DNA from: an uncultured Bacteroidales bacterium
GTDB taxonomy: Bacteria > Bacteroidota > Bacteroidia > Bacteroidales > Muribaculaceae
Direction of reading: 5' to 3'
DNA: 64,000 nucleotides
Assembly: GCA_902772455.1 (NCBI GenBank)
Contig: CACYAW010000001.1
Coordinates: 1 to 64,000 of the forward strand
The notes below the pieces were generated by a model. It had not been told where the DNA came from. It did no database searches and saw nothing but the letters and a program-made list of their open reading frames with translations. Both the position numbers and the translations under genes were made by a program. Positions 23,992-33,835 of the stretch are shown in pieces; within the stretch, counting starts at the first letter, position 1; each line of letters starts with the position of its first letter.

Positions 23992-26900
23992 ATGAAACGA
24001 TTGAGTCAATTATTCTTGTCACTGGCGGCTGTCATGGTTGCAGTGTGTCCTGTTCAAGCGCAGGAGATGACCCAGGAGCAGCAGGATGCTGTGCAACGCA
24101 TCGTGGCGAGCCGCTTGCCTGAGCACATGGGTGTGGGCGAGTTGAAAGTGCGCTCTCTGGCCGTTGAGAACGACACCATCAAGGTGGACGTGAGCGAGAA
24201 CTTCGGGGACGTGCCTTTCACACAGGCCGGTGTGGAGCAGATGCGAGGCGAGATCCGTGAAGAGCTGGGCGCCGGGTATGAGGATTTTCCCGTGCTCGTC
24301 ACCATCGTGGGCAACGACATCAACAAGTACTTTGCCGACTATGAGCCTGCCTACAAGCGCTCGCACAAGCCCTTTATCAGCGAACTCGACGCCAACCGCC
24401 ATTACAAGCATGGCCTGGACGGCAACATCGTGGCGATGTGGCCCAGCCACGGCTGGTACTTCGAACCCCTGCTCAACCGCTGGGAGTGGCAGCGTGCACG
24501 CCTGATGCAGACCGTCGAGGACATGTACACTCACAGTTATGTGCTGCCCTTCCTGATTCCCATGCTGGAGAATGCCGGCGCCTACGTCTGGAACGCGCGC
24601 GAGCGCGACACCCACAACTTTGGCGTTGTGGTGGATAATGACGGGGGACAGGCACAGCAGGGCTACATCGAACACAACGGCAAGCAGAAGTGGCAGGACG
24701 GCAAGGATGCCGGTTTTGCCTTCCAGCGTGCTGAATACAAGGATTTTGAGAATCCCTTCACCGAGGGAACCTACCGTGTGGTCAAGGCCGAGAAAGACAA
24801 GAAGAAACTCTCGACAGCCGCGTGGGACGTGGAGATGCCCGAGGCTGGCGAATATGCCATCTGCATTTCTTACAAGTCGCTGTCCAACAGTGCGCGTGAC
24901 GTGACCTATACCGTCAACAGCCTGAGCGGCACACGCACCTTCCGCGTCGATCAGACGATGGCAGGTGGCGTATGGGTCTATCTGGGCACTTTCCCCCTGG
25001 CCAAGGGCCAGAACAAGGCTGTCGTCGAGGTGTCTAACCTGAGCGAAGACAAAGATGCGGTTATTACCGCCGACGCTATCAAGGTGGGCGGTGGCAAGGG
25101 CAATATCGTGCGCCGGGTGGCATTGCCCACCGAGGAAAACCGCCGCATTGCCGCCGAGCAGGAAAACGAGAAATACCTGGGTAAGGAAGGCGTGGAATAC
25201 CGTTACATTGGCAGCGGCGACCATCCCTGGTTCCACTTGGGCTCGCGCTACTATCTGCAGTGGGCAGGTTTTCCTGACAGTGTCTATTCGACTTCTCATG
25301 GCATCAACGATTATACCGACGACTACCGCAGCCGCGGCGAGTGGGTCAACTACCTGGCCGGCGGCAGCGACGTGCTGCCCGACCGTGGCGGCTTGAATGT
25401 GCCCGTGGACATCTCCTTCTGCCTGCACACCGATGCCGGCAGCACTCTTGATGACGAGATCGTGGGCACCCTGCTCATCTACTGCACCAACAGCGGTGGC
25501 AAGAAGTTCGGTAAGTATGCTAACGGCACGCCCCGTGAACTCTCGCGCCGCTACTGCAACCTGCTCTCGACCGAGATAGTCAAGGACATCCGCGCCAAGT
25601 GGGAACCCAACTGGACGCGCCGTGGCATGTGGGACAAGAGCTACTACGAGGCCCGTGTGCCCGAGGTGCCCGCCGTGCTCATGGAGCTGCTGTCGCACCA
25701 GAACTTTGCCGACATGAAATACGGCCTTGACCCGATGTTCCGCTTCGACGTGAGCCGGGCTATATATAAAGGTATGTTGAAATTCATCGCCCAGCGCGAC
25801 CACCGTTCCTATGTCGTGCAGCCGTTGCCCGTCAATACTTTTGCCATCAGCAAGATCGACAAGGGCAGCTATCTGCTCACTTGGGAGCCCACCCCCGACA
25901 CCCAGAGCGAGAATGCCGACGCCACGTCCTATATCGTGTGTGAACGTGTGGGCATGAATGGCGCATTTAAGGAAATCGCCACGGTCAAGGGCCCGCAATA
26001 CAGTGTGCGCATCAATGACCACGAGATTCATTCCTACCGCGTCATCGCCATGAACGATGGCGGCCGCAGCTTCCCCAGCGAGACCTTGAGCCTGGGCGAG
26101 GCCGGCGGTAGCCAGGGTGACGTGCTGGTGGTGAACGGCTTCACCCGTGTGAGTGGTCCTGACTGGTTCGACGGCCCCGAGCGTGCGGGCTTTGACGACG
26201 ATAAGGACCATGGCGTGCCTTATATCCAGCAAATTAACTACCTGGGCTCGCAGTATGAGTTCCGCCGTGCCATCGAATGGACCGACGACGACGCGCCAGG
26301 CTTCGGCTCCAGCCGCAGCGACCACGAGACGATGAACGTGGCCGGCAATACCTTTGACTATCCTGCTGTGCATGGCGAGGCGCTCATGAATGCGGGTTAT
26401 TCCTTTGTTTCATGCAGCCAGCAGGCGCTGGAACGCAATTATGATACCGAGGGCTACAGGATAATGGACTTGATTTTGGGCAAGCAGAAGGAAATCAAGA
26501 CCGGCAGCGGCTTGATGCCCACGCGCTTCAAGATCTTTACCCCAGACCTGAAGAACGCCCTGCGCCAGTTCACGGCTGGCGGCGGCAGCGTGCTGCTGAC
26601 GGGTGCCTATGTGGGCAGTGACCTGTGGGACAACGCTGCAGGTAACGACGATGAGGCTGGCCGCTCCTTTGTCAAGGACGTCCTCGGCTACGAGGGTCTG
26701 CACGGCAGGGCATCGCTCGATGGCAGCGTCACTGCTGTTGACAGCCCCGATATCCGCCTGTCCTCGCCTGGTGCTTGGTCATTCGTGAGCAAGTTGAACG
26801 ACAAGCAGTATGCCGTCGAGTCGCCCGATGCCATCCGTGCCAGCGACAGTCGCGGCTTCACCTGGATGCGCTACGGCGAGAACGGCCTGCCTGCCGGCAT

Positions 26901-27015
26901 CGCCAGCGACCGCGGCAACTACCGCACCGTGGTCATGGGCTTCCCCATCGAGGCAGTGACCACCGTCCAGGAGCGTACGAGCCTGATGAGCCGCATCATG
27001 GACTACCTGAAGTAA
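23992..27015 (+). CDS. Secreted amidase-fold protein with a golvesin-like insertion (often annotated xanthan lyase)
   Basis: 1007 residues with signal peptide (to about VQAQ, 24). The catalytic fold appears split: an N-terminal part with NIVAMWPSHGW (His153) and RWEWQRARLM (Glu165), a golvesin-type beta domain of about 150 residues (KQKWQDGKDAGFAF ... AVITADAIKVGGGKGN), then SFCLHTDAG (His479) and AVLMELLSHQN (Glu565). These four residues match the order of zinc and catalytic residues in Amidase_3 enzymes (H, E, H, E), so I read it as a murein amidase relative. A Fn3-like domain (about 620-700) and a 300-residue C-terminal domain follow. The relation to the amidase family is my inference from the motif order. 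Confidence 0.75.
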   Translation: MKRLSQLFLSLAAVMVAVCPVQAQEMTQEQQDAVQRIVASRLPEHMGVGELKVRSLAVENDTIKVDVSENFGDVPFTQAGVEQMRGEIREELGAGYEDFPVLVTIVGNDINKYFADYEPAYKRSHKPFISELDANRHYKHGLDGNIVAMWPSHGWYFEPLLNRWEWQRARLMQTVEDMYTHSYVLPFLIPMLENAGAYVWNARERDTHNFGVVVDNDGGQAQQGYIEHNGKQKWQDGKDAGFAFQRAEYKDFENPFTEGTYRVVKAEKDKKKLSTAAWDVEMPEAGEYAICISYKSLSNSARDVTYTVNSLSGTRTFRVDQTMAGGVWVYLGTFPLAKGQNKAVVEVSNLSEDKDAVITADAIKVGGGKGNIVRRVALPTEENRRIAAEQENEKYLGKEGVEYRYIGSGDHPWFHLGSRYYLQWAGFPDSVYSTSHGINDYTDDYRSRGEWVNYLAGGSDVLPDRGGLNVPVDISFCLHTDAGSTLDDEIVGTLLIYCTNSGGKKFGKYANGTPRELSRRYCNLLSTEIVKDIRAKWEPNWTRRGMWDKSYYEARVPEVPAVLMELLSHQNFADMKYGLDPMFRFDVSRAIYKGMLKFIAQRDHRSYVVQPLPVNTFAISKIDKGSYLLTWEPTPDTQSENADATSYIVCERVGMNGAFKEIATVKGPQYSVRINDHEIHSYRVIAMNDGGRSFPSETLSLGEAGGSQGDVLVVNGFTRVSGPDWFDGPERAGFDDDKDHGVPYIQQINYLGSQYEFRRAIEWTDDDAPGFGSSRSDHETMNVAGNTFDYPAVHGEALMNAGYSFVSCSQQALERNYDTEGYRIMDLILGKQKEIKTGSGLMPTRFKIFTPDLKNALRQFTAGGGSVLLTGAYVGSDLWDNAAGNDDEAGRSFVKDVLGYEGLHGRASLDGSVTAVDSPDIRLSSPGAWSFVSKLNDKQYAVESPDAIRASDSRGFTWMRYGENGLPAGIASDRGNYRTVVMGFPIEAVTTVQERTSLMSRIMDYLK

Positions 27016-27058
27016 GAATACAATAATCATTACAATATCAATAAATAGAACAACAATC

Positions 27059-28546
27059 ATGGGAAGAATTAATTGCTTTATTCCGTTTGTGAGCCCCAAA
27101 CAGGCTGCGCAGACCATCGAGCACCTCAAGGCTCAGGAACTGGTGAACAAGATTTACTTGCTGGCCACGGTCGATAAACCTGTGCCTGTCGAGGGATGCG
27201 AAACCTTGCCCGTCAATGTGCTCTTCTCGAGTGCCACGATGCGCGAAATCGCCGCTCATGCCGATGCCGACTATGTGCTGCTCTACACCAAGTATGACAC
27301 CTTGAAGATGGGCCCGTTCTCGTTGGAGCGTTTCGTGAAGCTGGGTGACGATACCCAGTCGGGCATGCTCTATGCCGACCACTACAACGTGACCGACAAG
27401 GGCGCCGACAAGGCTCCTGTAATCGACTACCAGATGGGTAGCCTCAGGGACGACTTCGACTTTGGCTCGGTGATGTTCTTCTGTGGCAACTGCTTCAAGA
27501 AGGCTGTCGAGGCCATGAAGGCCAACTACGAGTTTGCTGGCCTGTATGACTTGCGCCTGAAATTGTCGCAGTTCGCCGCAATCACCCACATCAACGAGTT
27601 CCTCTATAGCGATGTCGAGCTGGACACCCGCAAGAGCGGCGAGAAGATCTTCGATTACGTTGACCCGCGCAACCGCGGTCGTCAGATCGAGATGGAAAAG
27701 GCCTGCACCGAGCACCTCAAGGAGGTCGGCGGCTATCTGGCTCCCACCCGCGAGGAGAACGGTGAGGAGGTGCCCAACTTCCGCCATATCGAGTTCGACC
27801 AGGGCGACTTTGAGGTCGAGGCAACGGTGATGATTCCCGTGCGCAACCGCATCCGCACCATCCGCGACGCCATCGACTCGGTGCTCAAGCAGGAGTGCAA
27901 CTTCAAGTTCAACCTGATGGTGGTGGACAACTTCTCGACCGACGGCACCCGTGAGGCCATTGCCGAGTACAACGACCCGCGCCTGATCCACATCATCGCC
28001 GACTACTATGACATGGGTATCGGCGGTTACTGGAACCTGGCTGCTCACCGACAGAATGTGGGCAAGTTCATCGTGCAGCTCGACAGCGACGACATGTACA
28101 AGGACGAGCACACGCTGCAGACGATGGTTGATGCGTTCTACGAGCAGAATGTGGCCATGGTAGTGGGAACCTATCAGATGACCGACATCAACCTCAATCC
28201 CATTCCTCCCGGCATCATCGACCACAGGGAGTGGACGCCCAGCAACGGACGCAACAACGCACTGCGCATCAACGGCCTGGGCGCTCCTCGCGCTTTCTAT
28301 ACTCCCGTGCTGCGTGAGGTCAAGATTCCCAACACCAGCTATGGTGAGGACTATGCCCTGGGTCTGAACATTTCGCGCTATTATCAGATTGGCCGCGTCT
28401 ATGACCCCGTATATCTGTGCCGCCGTTGGGACGACAACAGCGATGCCTCGCTCGATGTCGAGAAGATGAACCGCAACAACCTGTATAAGGACCGCATCCG
28501 CACCTGGGAACTCCAGGCGCGCATCGCCCTCAATAAAAAAGGATAA
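27059..28546 (+). CDS. Family 2 glycosyltransferase
   Basis: 495 residues, cytoplasmic or membrane-associated, without clear membrane helices. The second half is a GT-A domain: VMIPVRNRIRTIRDAIDSVL, VVDNFSTDGTREAI, and the metal-binding QLDSDDMY motif; GEDYALGLNIS fits the acceptor-side acidic motif. The first 230 residues (CFIPFVSPKQAAQTIEHL ... ADYVLLYTKYDTL) look like a second, degenerate GT-A domain. Such genes sit next to DUF4922 in Bacteroidales, as here. The sugar donor and acceptor are unknown; a role in envelope glycan assembly is plausible. Confidence 0.88.
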   Translation: MGRINCFIPFVSPKQAAQTIEHLKAQELVNKIYLLATVDKPVPVEGCETLPVNVLFSSATMREIAAHADADYVLLYTKYDTLKMGPFSLERFVKLGDDTQSGMLYADHYNVTDKGADKAPVIDYQMGSLRDDFDFGSVMFFCGNCFKKAVEAMKANYEFAGLYDLRLKLSQFAAITHINEFLYSDVELDTRKSGEKIFDYVDPRNRGRQIEMEKACTEHLKEVGGYLAPTREENGEEVPNFRHIEFDQGDFEVEATVMIPVRNRIRTIRDAIDSVLKQECNFKFNLMVVDNFSTDGTREAIAEYNDPRLIHIIADYYDMGIGGYWNLAAHRQNVGKFIVQLDSDDMYKDEHTLQTMVDAFYEQNVAMVVGTYQMTDINLNPIPPGIIDHREWTPSNGRNNALRINGLGAPRAFYTPVLREVKIPNTSYGEDYALGLNISRYYQIGRVYDPVYLCRRWDDNSDASLDVEKMNRNNLYKDRIRTWELQARIALNKKG

Positions 28547-28603
28547 GTTGCCAGTTTTAAGTTTTCAGTTTTAAGTTGCCAGTTTTAAGTTGTCAGTTGT
28601 CAG
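28547..28603 (-). repeat. Inverted copy of the 7-bp leader array
   Basis: On the minus strand: ACTTAAA ACTGAAA ACTTAAA ACTGGCA ACTTAAA. It faces the forward array at 28648, so the pair could form a long imperfect hairpin between the two genes. Confidence 0.6.
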
Positions 28604-28647
28604 TAATAATAGTCTGTTCTCTGATATCAAAAGGCGATAGTAATAGT

Positions 28648-28677
28648 ACTAAAAACTAAAAACTAAGGACTAAAAAC
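28648..28677 (+). repeat. ACTAAAA 7-bp leader array
   Basis: ACTAAAA ACTAAAA ACTAAGG ACTAAAA AC, then the ATG of the DUF4922 gene. Exact 7-bp period. Confidence 0.85.
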
Positions 28678-29637
28678 ATGGACTATAGCAGAGTGATTGA
28701 CAAACTCATCGTCAGGCAACTGCGTGACTGGGACGTGGCCGGCGCCAACTATGCGGCGCTGGCTGGTGCCGTCACGCGCACGCTGTCGCTGGGTGAAGCG
28801 ACCATCACGCTGCAGTTCAATCCCGAACGGCGACGCTCCTCGGCCGCTTTGTTGGATCAGCGTTCGCTGGCCCGCCGTGAGTGTTTCCTGTGTCGCGAGA
28901 ATCAGCCTTCCAAGCAAAAGACCGTGTTGTGGGGTGAGCACTACAAGATTCAGGTGAATCCCTATCCCATCTTCAAGCGTCACCTCACGATAGCCGACCT
29001 GCAGCATGTGCCGCAACGTCTGTCGGGTAGGTTGGGGGATATGCTCTCGCTGGCCAAAGAGTTGCCCGACTTTGTGGTCTTCTACAATGGCCCGCAATGC
29101 GGCGCCTCTGCACCCGACCATGCCCATTTCCAGGCTGGTGCCAAGGGCGAAATGCCCCTGCCCGACGAGATGGCCCATGCGACAACCCACTTGCTGGCCG
29201 ATGGCGATGAAGGCTTTATCGGCTATGTTGATATATTGGGACGTAGCCTTTTCACTATTGAGACATCGACTCAGCGGGCGGCCGAACGTTATGCCCTGCG
29301 CTTGTTGGACCTCTTGCCAGTGCCTCAAGGTGCCGATGAGCCGATGGTCAATGTGCTGTGTTGGTGGGATACGACCAATCGCATGTGGCATCTGGTCGTG
29401 TTCCCGCGCCGCAAGCACCGCCCCGCCTGTTACGGCGAGGGCGAGGGTCGCCTGTTGCTGAGCCCAGGTGCCGTCGATATGGGAGGCCTATGGGCCGTTC
29501 CCGAGCGTAAGGATTTTGAGTCGCTGACAGTGGGTCAGATTCAGGCCCTGTATGACGAACTGTGCATGTCACGCAAAGATCTTGCCCCCATTTTCAATGG
29601 TTTCAGCCAAGGATGGGAACTCTTCCCGCCCCTCTAA
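28678..29637 (+). CDS. DUF4922 protein (HIT-like nucleotidyltransferase fold)
   Basis: 319 residues, cytoplasmic. CFLCRENQP near residue 80 resembles the Cys-x-x-Cys site of HIT/GalT-type enzymes, and SAPDHAHFQA near 140-149 is a HIT-type H-x-H-x-Q active-site motif. The family resembles ATP adenylyltransferases and GDP-hexose phosphorylases, so it probably handles a nucleotide or nucleotide-sugar phosphate. The exact substrate is not known. It lies between the glycosyltransferase and the SpoIID-like gene in an order common in Bacteroidales. Confidence 0.85.
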   Translation: MDYSRVIDKLIVRQLRDWDVAGANYAALAGAVTRTLSLGEATITLQFNPERRRSSAALLDQRSLARRECFLCRENQPSKQKTVLWGEHYKIQVNPYPIFKRHLTIADLQHVPQRLSGRLGDMLSLAKELPDFVVFYNGPQCGASAPDHAHFQAGAKGEMPLPDEMAHATTHLLADGDEGFIGYVDILGRSLFTIETSTQRAAERYALRLLDLLPVPQGADEPMVNVLCWWDTTNRMWHLVVFPRRKHRPACYGEGEGRLLLSPGAVDMGGLWAVPERKDFESLTVGQIQALYDELCMSRKDLAPIFNGFSQGWELFPPL

Positions 29638-29701
29638 GCGGGAAAATAGGGACGGTTCTTTTGATGTGTTTTTATAACTGATTTTAATAACGAATAAGAA
29701 T

Positions 29702-31036
29702 ATGGACGAGAAACAGATACCACAGGTGCGGGTGGGCATCATGAATGAGCCTGAGATTGGTTTCGTGCTCAATGGTGACTACCGTGTGAATGGTGCCGTG
29801 TGCAGCGGTGGCCAAAATGCACGCTGTGTTGATGGACAGGTGGAATGGAACGGCAGCCGCTATGCCGAACTGCTGTTTGAGCCTGTTGATGGAGAGAACG
29901 CCTCGTTTACCTTGAAAGGAGTGACCATTGGCGTGAGCTTTCACTGGAAACGTCAAGAAGACCAGACGTTTAAAGGCGCGCTGCACCTCATCGTCGAGGA
30001 CGGCAAACTCACTCCCGTGAATGTGTTGAGTGTCGAGGACTACCTGCTGAGCGTCATCTCCAGCGAGATGAGCGCCAACGCCTCGCTCGAACTCTTGAAG
30101 GCCCATGCCGTGATATCCCGCAGTTGGCTGCTGGCGCAGATCCATACCGAGGAGACCGTCAAGCCCACCGAGCCTAACCCGCATGGCGAGGGAGAGATGA
30201 TGGACACCCCCGAGGAACTGGTCAAGTGGTGGGACCGCGACGACCATGTGAATTTTGACGTCTGCGCCGACGACCATTGCCAGCGTTATCAAGGCATTAC
30301 CCGTGCCACGACCGAGAAAGTGGAGCAGGCCGTGCGCGCCACGTGGGGCCAGGTGCTCATGCATGGCGGCTCGTTGTGTGACGCACGCTTTTCCAAGTCG
30401 TGCGGTGGCGTGATGGAGGAATTCGAGAATTGCTGGGAGCCGCATCACCACGACTATCTGGAGGCTCGCCGCGACAGCGCGGATGAAGAGAACTTCCCCG
30501 ACCTGACGCGCGAAGACAATGCCGCCGAGTGGATTCTGTCTTCTCCCAGCGCCTTCTGCAACACCACCGACCCCGAAATCCTGTCCCAGGTACTCAACGA
30601 CTATGACCAGGAGACCAAGGACTTCTACCGCTGGAAGGTGGAATATACCCAAGACGAAATCGCTGCCCTCATCAAGGAGCGCACGGGCATTGACTATGGC
30701 CGCATCCGTGACCTGCAACCAGTGGCCCGCGGCACCAGCGGACGGCTTTACCGCCTGCGCATCGTGGGCGAGAAGTGTGAACGCATCATCGGCAAGGAAC
30801 TCACCATCCGTTATGCCTTGTCGCCGTCGTGTCTGTACAGTTCGGCCTTTGTCGTCGAGAAGCATGACAAGGGCGAAGACGGATATCCCGCCAAGTTCGT
30901 CCTGCGTGGTGCGGGGTGGGGCCATGGAGTGGGCTTGTGCCAGATTGGTGCCGCTGTGATGGGCGCCAAGGGCTATGACTACAAGCAGATCCTGCTGCAC
31001 TACTTCGTGGGCGCCAGCATCGAGAAGAGATACTAG
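29702..31036 (+). CDS. SpoIID/LytB-domain protein
   Basis: 444 residues. The SpoIID domain is seen from about residue 110: VNVLSVEDYLLSVISSEM, LLKAHAVISRSWLL, FSKSCGGVMEE, and the ending RGAGWGHGVGLCQIGAAVMGAKGYDYKQIL. In sporulating bacteria SpoIID is a lytic transglycosylase that acts on denuded glycan, and LytB is an amidase enhancer. This protein has no visible signal peptide, which is odd for a murein-active enzyme. Its place directly before the AmpG-like and NamZ genes argues for work on glycan fragments, possibly in the cytoplasm. Confidence 0.88.
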   Translation: MDEKQIPQVRVGIMNEPEIGFVLNGDYRVNGAVCSGGQNARCVDGQVEWNGSRYAELLFEPVDGENASFTLKGVTIGVSFHWKRQEDQTFKGALHLIVEDGKLTPVNVLSVEDYLLSVISSEMSANASLELLKAHAVISRSWLLAQIHTEETVKPTEPNPHGEGEMMDTPEELVKWWDRDDHVNFDVCADDHCQRYQGITRATTEKVEQAVRATWGQVLMHGGSLCDARFSKSCGGVMEEFENCWEPHHHDYLEARRDSADEENFPDLTREDNAAEWILSSPSAFCNTTDPEILSQVLNDYDQETKDFYRWKVEYTQDEIAALIKERTGIDYGRIRDLQPVARGTSGRLYRLRIVGEKCERIIGKELTIRYALSPSCLYSSAFVVEKHDKGEDGYPAKFVLRGAGWGHGVGLCQIGAAVMGAKGYDYKQILLHYFVGASIEKRY

Positions 31037-31066
31037 AACCGGGATTTCCAGGCGATATAAATCGTG

Positions 31067-31101
31067 CTAAAAACTAGAAACATAAAAACTTAAAACTAAA
31101 A
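31067..31101 (+). repeat. ACTAAAA-type 7-bp leader array
   Basis: Units such as ACTAGAA, ACTTAAA and ACTAAAA end two bases before the AmpG-like ATG at 31104. Less regular than the others. Confidence 0.6.
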
Positions 31102-31103
31102 AT

Positions 31104-32444
31104 ATGAAAGAAGTTCAGATTGAATCGAGACAAAAGACCCCATGGTGGTGGGTTCCTACCTTGTATTTTGCTGAGGGTGTGCCTTACTTTGTGGTCAACA
31201 ATATCTCGGTGATGATGTTCACCAAGATGGGCGTCCCCAACGGTGATATGTCGTTCTTCACCACACTGCTCTATTTCCCGTGGTTCCTTAAGGGCATCTG
31301 GAGCCCCATTGTGGACGTGGTGAAAACCAAGCGCTGGTGGATTGTCGCCATGCAGGCCATCATGACCGCGATGCTCATCCTGCTGACCTTGACACTGCCG
31401 CACCCCGATGCGGCAACGATCGCTGGTGGTAACACGTCCATCAGCATCTTCTGGTTCACGCTACTGCTCTTCATTGTGGCTGCATTTGCCAGTGCCACCC
31501 ACGACATTGCTGCCGACGGCTATTACATGCTGGCCCACAGTCCCAGCAGCCAGGCCGCGTTCATCGGCATCCGCAGCGTCTTCTACCGTGTGGCTTCGGT
31601 CTTTGGTCAGGGTGGACTGGTGTTCATCGCCGGCCTCATCGAGAGCAAGACGGGCAACATCCCCATGTCATGGCAAGTGACGCTGGGCGTGTCGGCTGTC
31701 GTGTTCTTCCTGATCACGCTCTACCACACCTTTGCCTTGCCGCGCTCGGCCGATGACAAACCTCGAAACGAGGGTGCCGAAGGTGCCGCCAAGAACAACT
31801 TGGCCGAACTGGGCAATTCGTTTGTGACCTTTGTCAAGAAGCCCGGTGTGCTGCTGGCCATCGCCTTCATGCTGTTGTACCGTTTGCCCGAGGGTTTCCT
31901 CATCAAGTTGTGCCAGCCTTTCCTCGTGCACTCTGTTGAGCAAGGTGGCTTGGGCCTGAGCACCGAGATGGTGGGTACCGTCTATGGCGTGTTCGGCGTG
32001 ATTGCCCTGCTGCTGGGTGGTATCCTGGGAGGTATTTACTCGTCGCGCGTGGGTTTGAAAAAGTCGTTGTGGGTGATGGCGGCATGTATGACGCTGCCCT
32101 GCCTGACGTTTGTCTATCTGGCTATCGCACAGCCCAGTAACGTCGTTATTATCACCATCGCCTTGTGCATCGAGCAATTTGGCTACGGCTTCGGCTTCAC
32201 GGCCTACATGCTGTATATGATGTACTTCAGCGAGGGCGAGTTCAAGACGTCGCACTATGCCATCTGCACCGCCTTCATGGCACTGAGCATGATGCTGCCG
32301 GGCTTCGTCGCCGGTTACATCCAGGAGGCCATCGGCTATGTGAACTTCTTCTGGATGGTAATGGCCTGCTGCTTCGCCACGCTGATCGTCACCTACTTCG
32401 TCGATCGCACCATCGACCCCAACTACGGCAAAAAAACCGACTAA
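31104..32444 (+). CDS. AmpG-like MFS permease
   Basis: 446 residues with about 12 membrane helices. The start WWWVPTLYFAEGVPYFVVNNISV, the SATHDIAADGYYM motif and the EQFGYGFGFTAYMLYM segment are typical of AmpG permeases, which import GlcNAc-anhydroMurNAc peptides across the inner membrane. Neighbours (SpoIID-like, NamZ, MurT-like, MurK, MurQ) support transport of murein fragments. A 7-bp leader array sits at its start codon. Confidence 0.88.
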   Translation: MKEVQIESRQKTPWWWVPTLYFAEGVPYFVVNNISVMMFTKMGVPNGDMSFFTTLLYFPWFLKGIWSPIVDVVKTKRWWIVAMQAIMTAMLILLTLTLPHPDAATIAGGNTSISIFWFTLLLFIVAAFASATHDIAADGYYMLAHSPSSQAAFIGIRSVFYRVASVFGQGGLVFIAGLIESKTGNIPMSWQVTLGVSAVVFFLITLYHTFALPRSADDKPRNEGAEGAAKNNLAELGNSFVTFVKKPGVLLAIAFMLLYRLPEGFLIKLCQPFLVHSVEQGGLGLSTEMVGTVYGVFGVIALLLGGILGGIYSSRVGLKKSLWVMAACMTLPCLTFVYLAIAQPSNVVIITIALCIEQFGYGFGFTAYMLYMMYFSEGEFKTSHYAICTAFMALSMMLPGFVAGYIQEAIGYVNFFWMVMACCFATLIVTYFVDRTIDPNYGKKTD

Positions 32445-32459
32445 CCCGACACTCATCAG

Positions 32460-32552
32460 TTAACTACGAATTACACGAATTTTAAAAATAAGGCTAATAG
32501 GCTGGTTAATAATTCGTTAAATCAGTTGAATTCGCGTAATTCGCATTAAAAA
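32460..32552. repeat. Intergenic inverted repeat of the AATTCG type
   Basis: A left arm with ACGAATTACACGAATTT and a right arm with AATTCGCGTAATTCGCATT form an imperfect hairpin that fills the gap before the NamZ gene. Related wording occurs at 55335-55370 and 55535-55565. Confidence 0.65.
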
Positions 32553-32562
32553 GATTAAGGAT

Positions 32563-33816
32563 ATGAAGAAGATATTGTTTTTAGTGGCATGTGTGATGGT
32601 GGCGGTGACCGCAGGGGCGGTCGTCAAGCCGGGTGTGGAGGTGCTGCGTGATGGCGGTTTTGCTCCGCTGCAGGGCAAGCGCGTGGGGCTGGTGACCAAC
32701 CCCAGCGGCATCGACAACAACCTCAAGAGCACCGTCGACATCCTCAACGAGGCGCCGGGCGTCAAGCTCGTGGCGCTGTTCGGCCCTGAGCACGGCGTGC
32801 GCGGCAATGCCCATGCGGGCGATGCCGTGGGCGATGCCGTTGACCCGCTGACGGGCATCAAGATGTATTCGCTCTTCGGCAAGACGCATGAGCCCACTGC
32901 CGAGATGCTCAAGGACATCGATGTGCTGATCTATGACATTCAGGACGTGGGATGCCGCAGCTACACCTTCTATGCCACCATGGGCGTGTGCATGCAGGCT
33001 TGTGCCAAGTATGGCACCGAGTTCATGGTCCTTGACCGTCCCAATCCGCTGGGCGGCAACAAGGTGGAAGGAAACCTTGTGGAGCCGGGCTATTTCTCGT
33101 TTGTGAGCAAGTATGCCATCCCCTATATCTATGGCCTCACGCCTGGCGAATTGGCCATCTTCCTCAACGAGGAGGGCATCATCGGCCAGGAGTCCAAGAC
33201 CGGCCGCAAGTGCAAACTCACCGTCATCCCCATGGAGGGCTGGACACGCGACATGAAGTTCCGCGACACGGGCATGCCTTGGGTGGCCCCGTCGCCCCAG
33301 ATTCCCACGCCCGAGAGCGCCTTCTTCTATCCCGTTTCGGGCATCCTGGGCGAGCTGTACATCTTCAACACCGGCATCGGTTACACCTTGCCGTTCCAGA
33401 CGTTTGCCGCCTCGTGGATCAACGCCGACTCGCTGGCGATGAACATGAATGCCCTGAATCTGCCTGGCCTGCAGTTCCGCCCCATCAACTACAAGCCGTT
33501 CTTCGCCTTGAGCGTGGCGGTGGACAAGTCGCTGCAGGAGGTGCACGGCGTGCAGACCTATATCACCGACCCCGATGCCGCCAACCTGTGCATGACGCAG
33601 TTCTATTTCCTGCAGGTCATCCACGAGATGTACCCCAAGGTGGAACTGTTTGAGCAGAATGCCAAGCGCTACAACATGTTTGACAAGGTGTGTGGCACCA
33701 AGGAGATCCGCGAGCGTTTCATCAAGCGTTACAAGGTCGCCGACATGATCGACTACTGGAACAAGGATGTTGAGGTCTTCAAGATCCGTTCCGCAAAATA
33801 TTACCTCTATCACTAA
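32563..33816 (+). CDS. namZ: Exo-beta-N-acetylmuramidase, NamZ/DUF1343 family
   Basis: 417 residues with a signal peptide (ILFLVACVMVAVTAGAVVKPG). DUF1343 hallmarks are present: GKRVGLVTNPSGID near 45, LFGPEHGVRG near 72, DIQDVGCRSYTFYATM near 130, FMVLDRPNPLGG near 160 and the WVAPSPQIPTPE segment near 245. NamZ enzymes release MurNAc from the non-reducing end of glycan strands in the periplasm. The next genes encode a probable MurNAc transporter, kinase and MurQ, so the pathway is complete in order. Symbol given by family and context; activity not shown by sequence alone. Confidence 0.9.
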   Translation: MKKILFLVACVMVAVTAGAVVKPGVEVLRDGGFAPLQGKRVGLVTNPSGIDNNLKSTVDILNEAPGVKLVALFGPEHGVRGNAHAGDAVGDAVDPLTGIKMYSLFGKTHEPTAEMLKDIDVLIYDIQDVGCRSYTFYATMGVCMQACAKYGTEFMVLDRPNPLGGNKVEGNLVEPGYFSFVSKYAIPYIYGLTPGELAIFLNEEGIIGQESKTGRKCKLTVIPMEGWTRDMKFRDTGMPWVAPSPQIPTPESAFFYPVSGILGELYIFNTGIGYTLPFQTFAASWINADSLAMNMNALNLPGLQFRPINYKPFFALSVAVDKSLQEVHGVQTYITDPDAANLCMTQFYFLQVIHEMYPKVELFEQNAKRYNMFDKVCGTKEIRERFIKRYKVADMIDYWNKDVEVFKIRSAKYYLYH

Positions 33817-33835
33817 GAATTAAATCAGCTGGATT

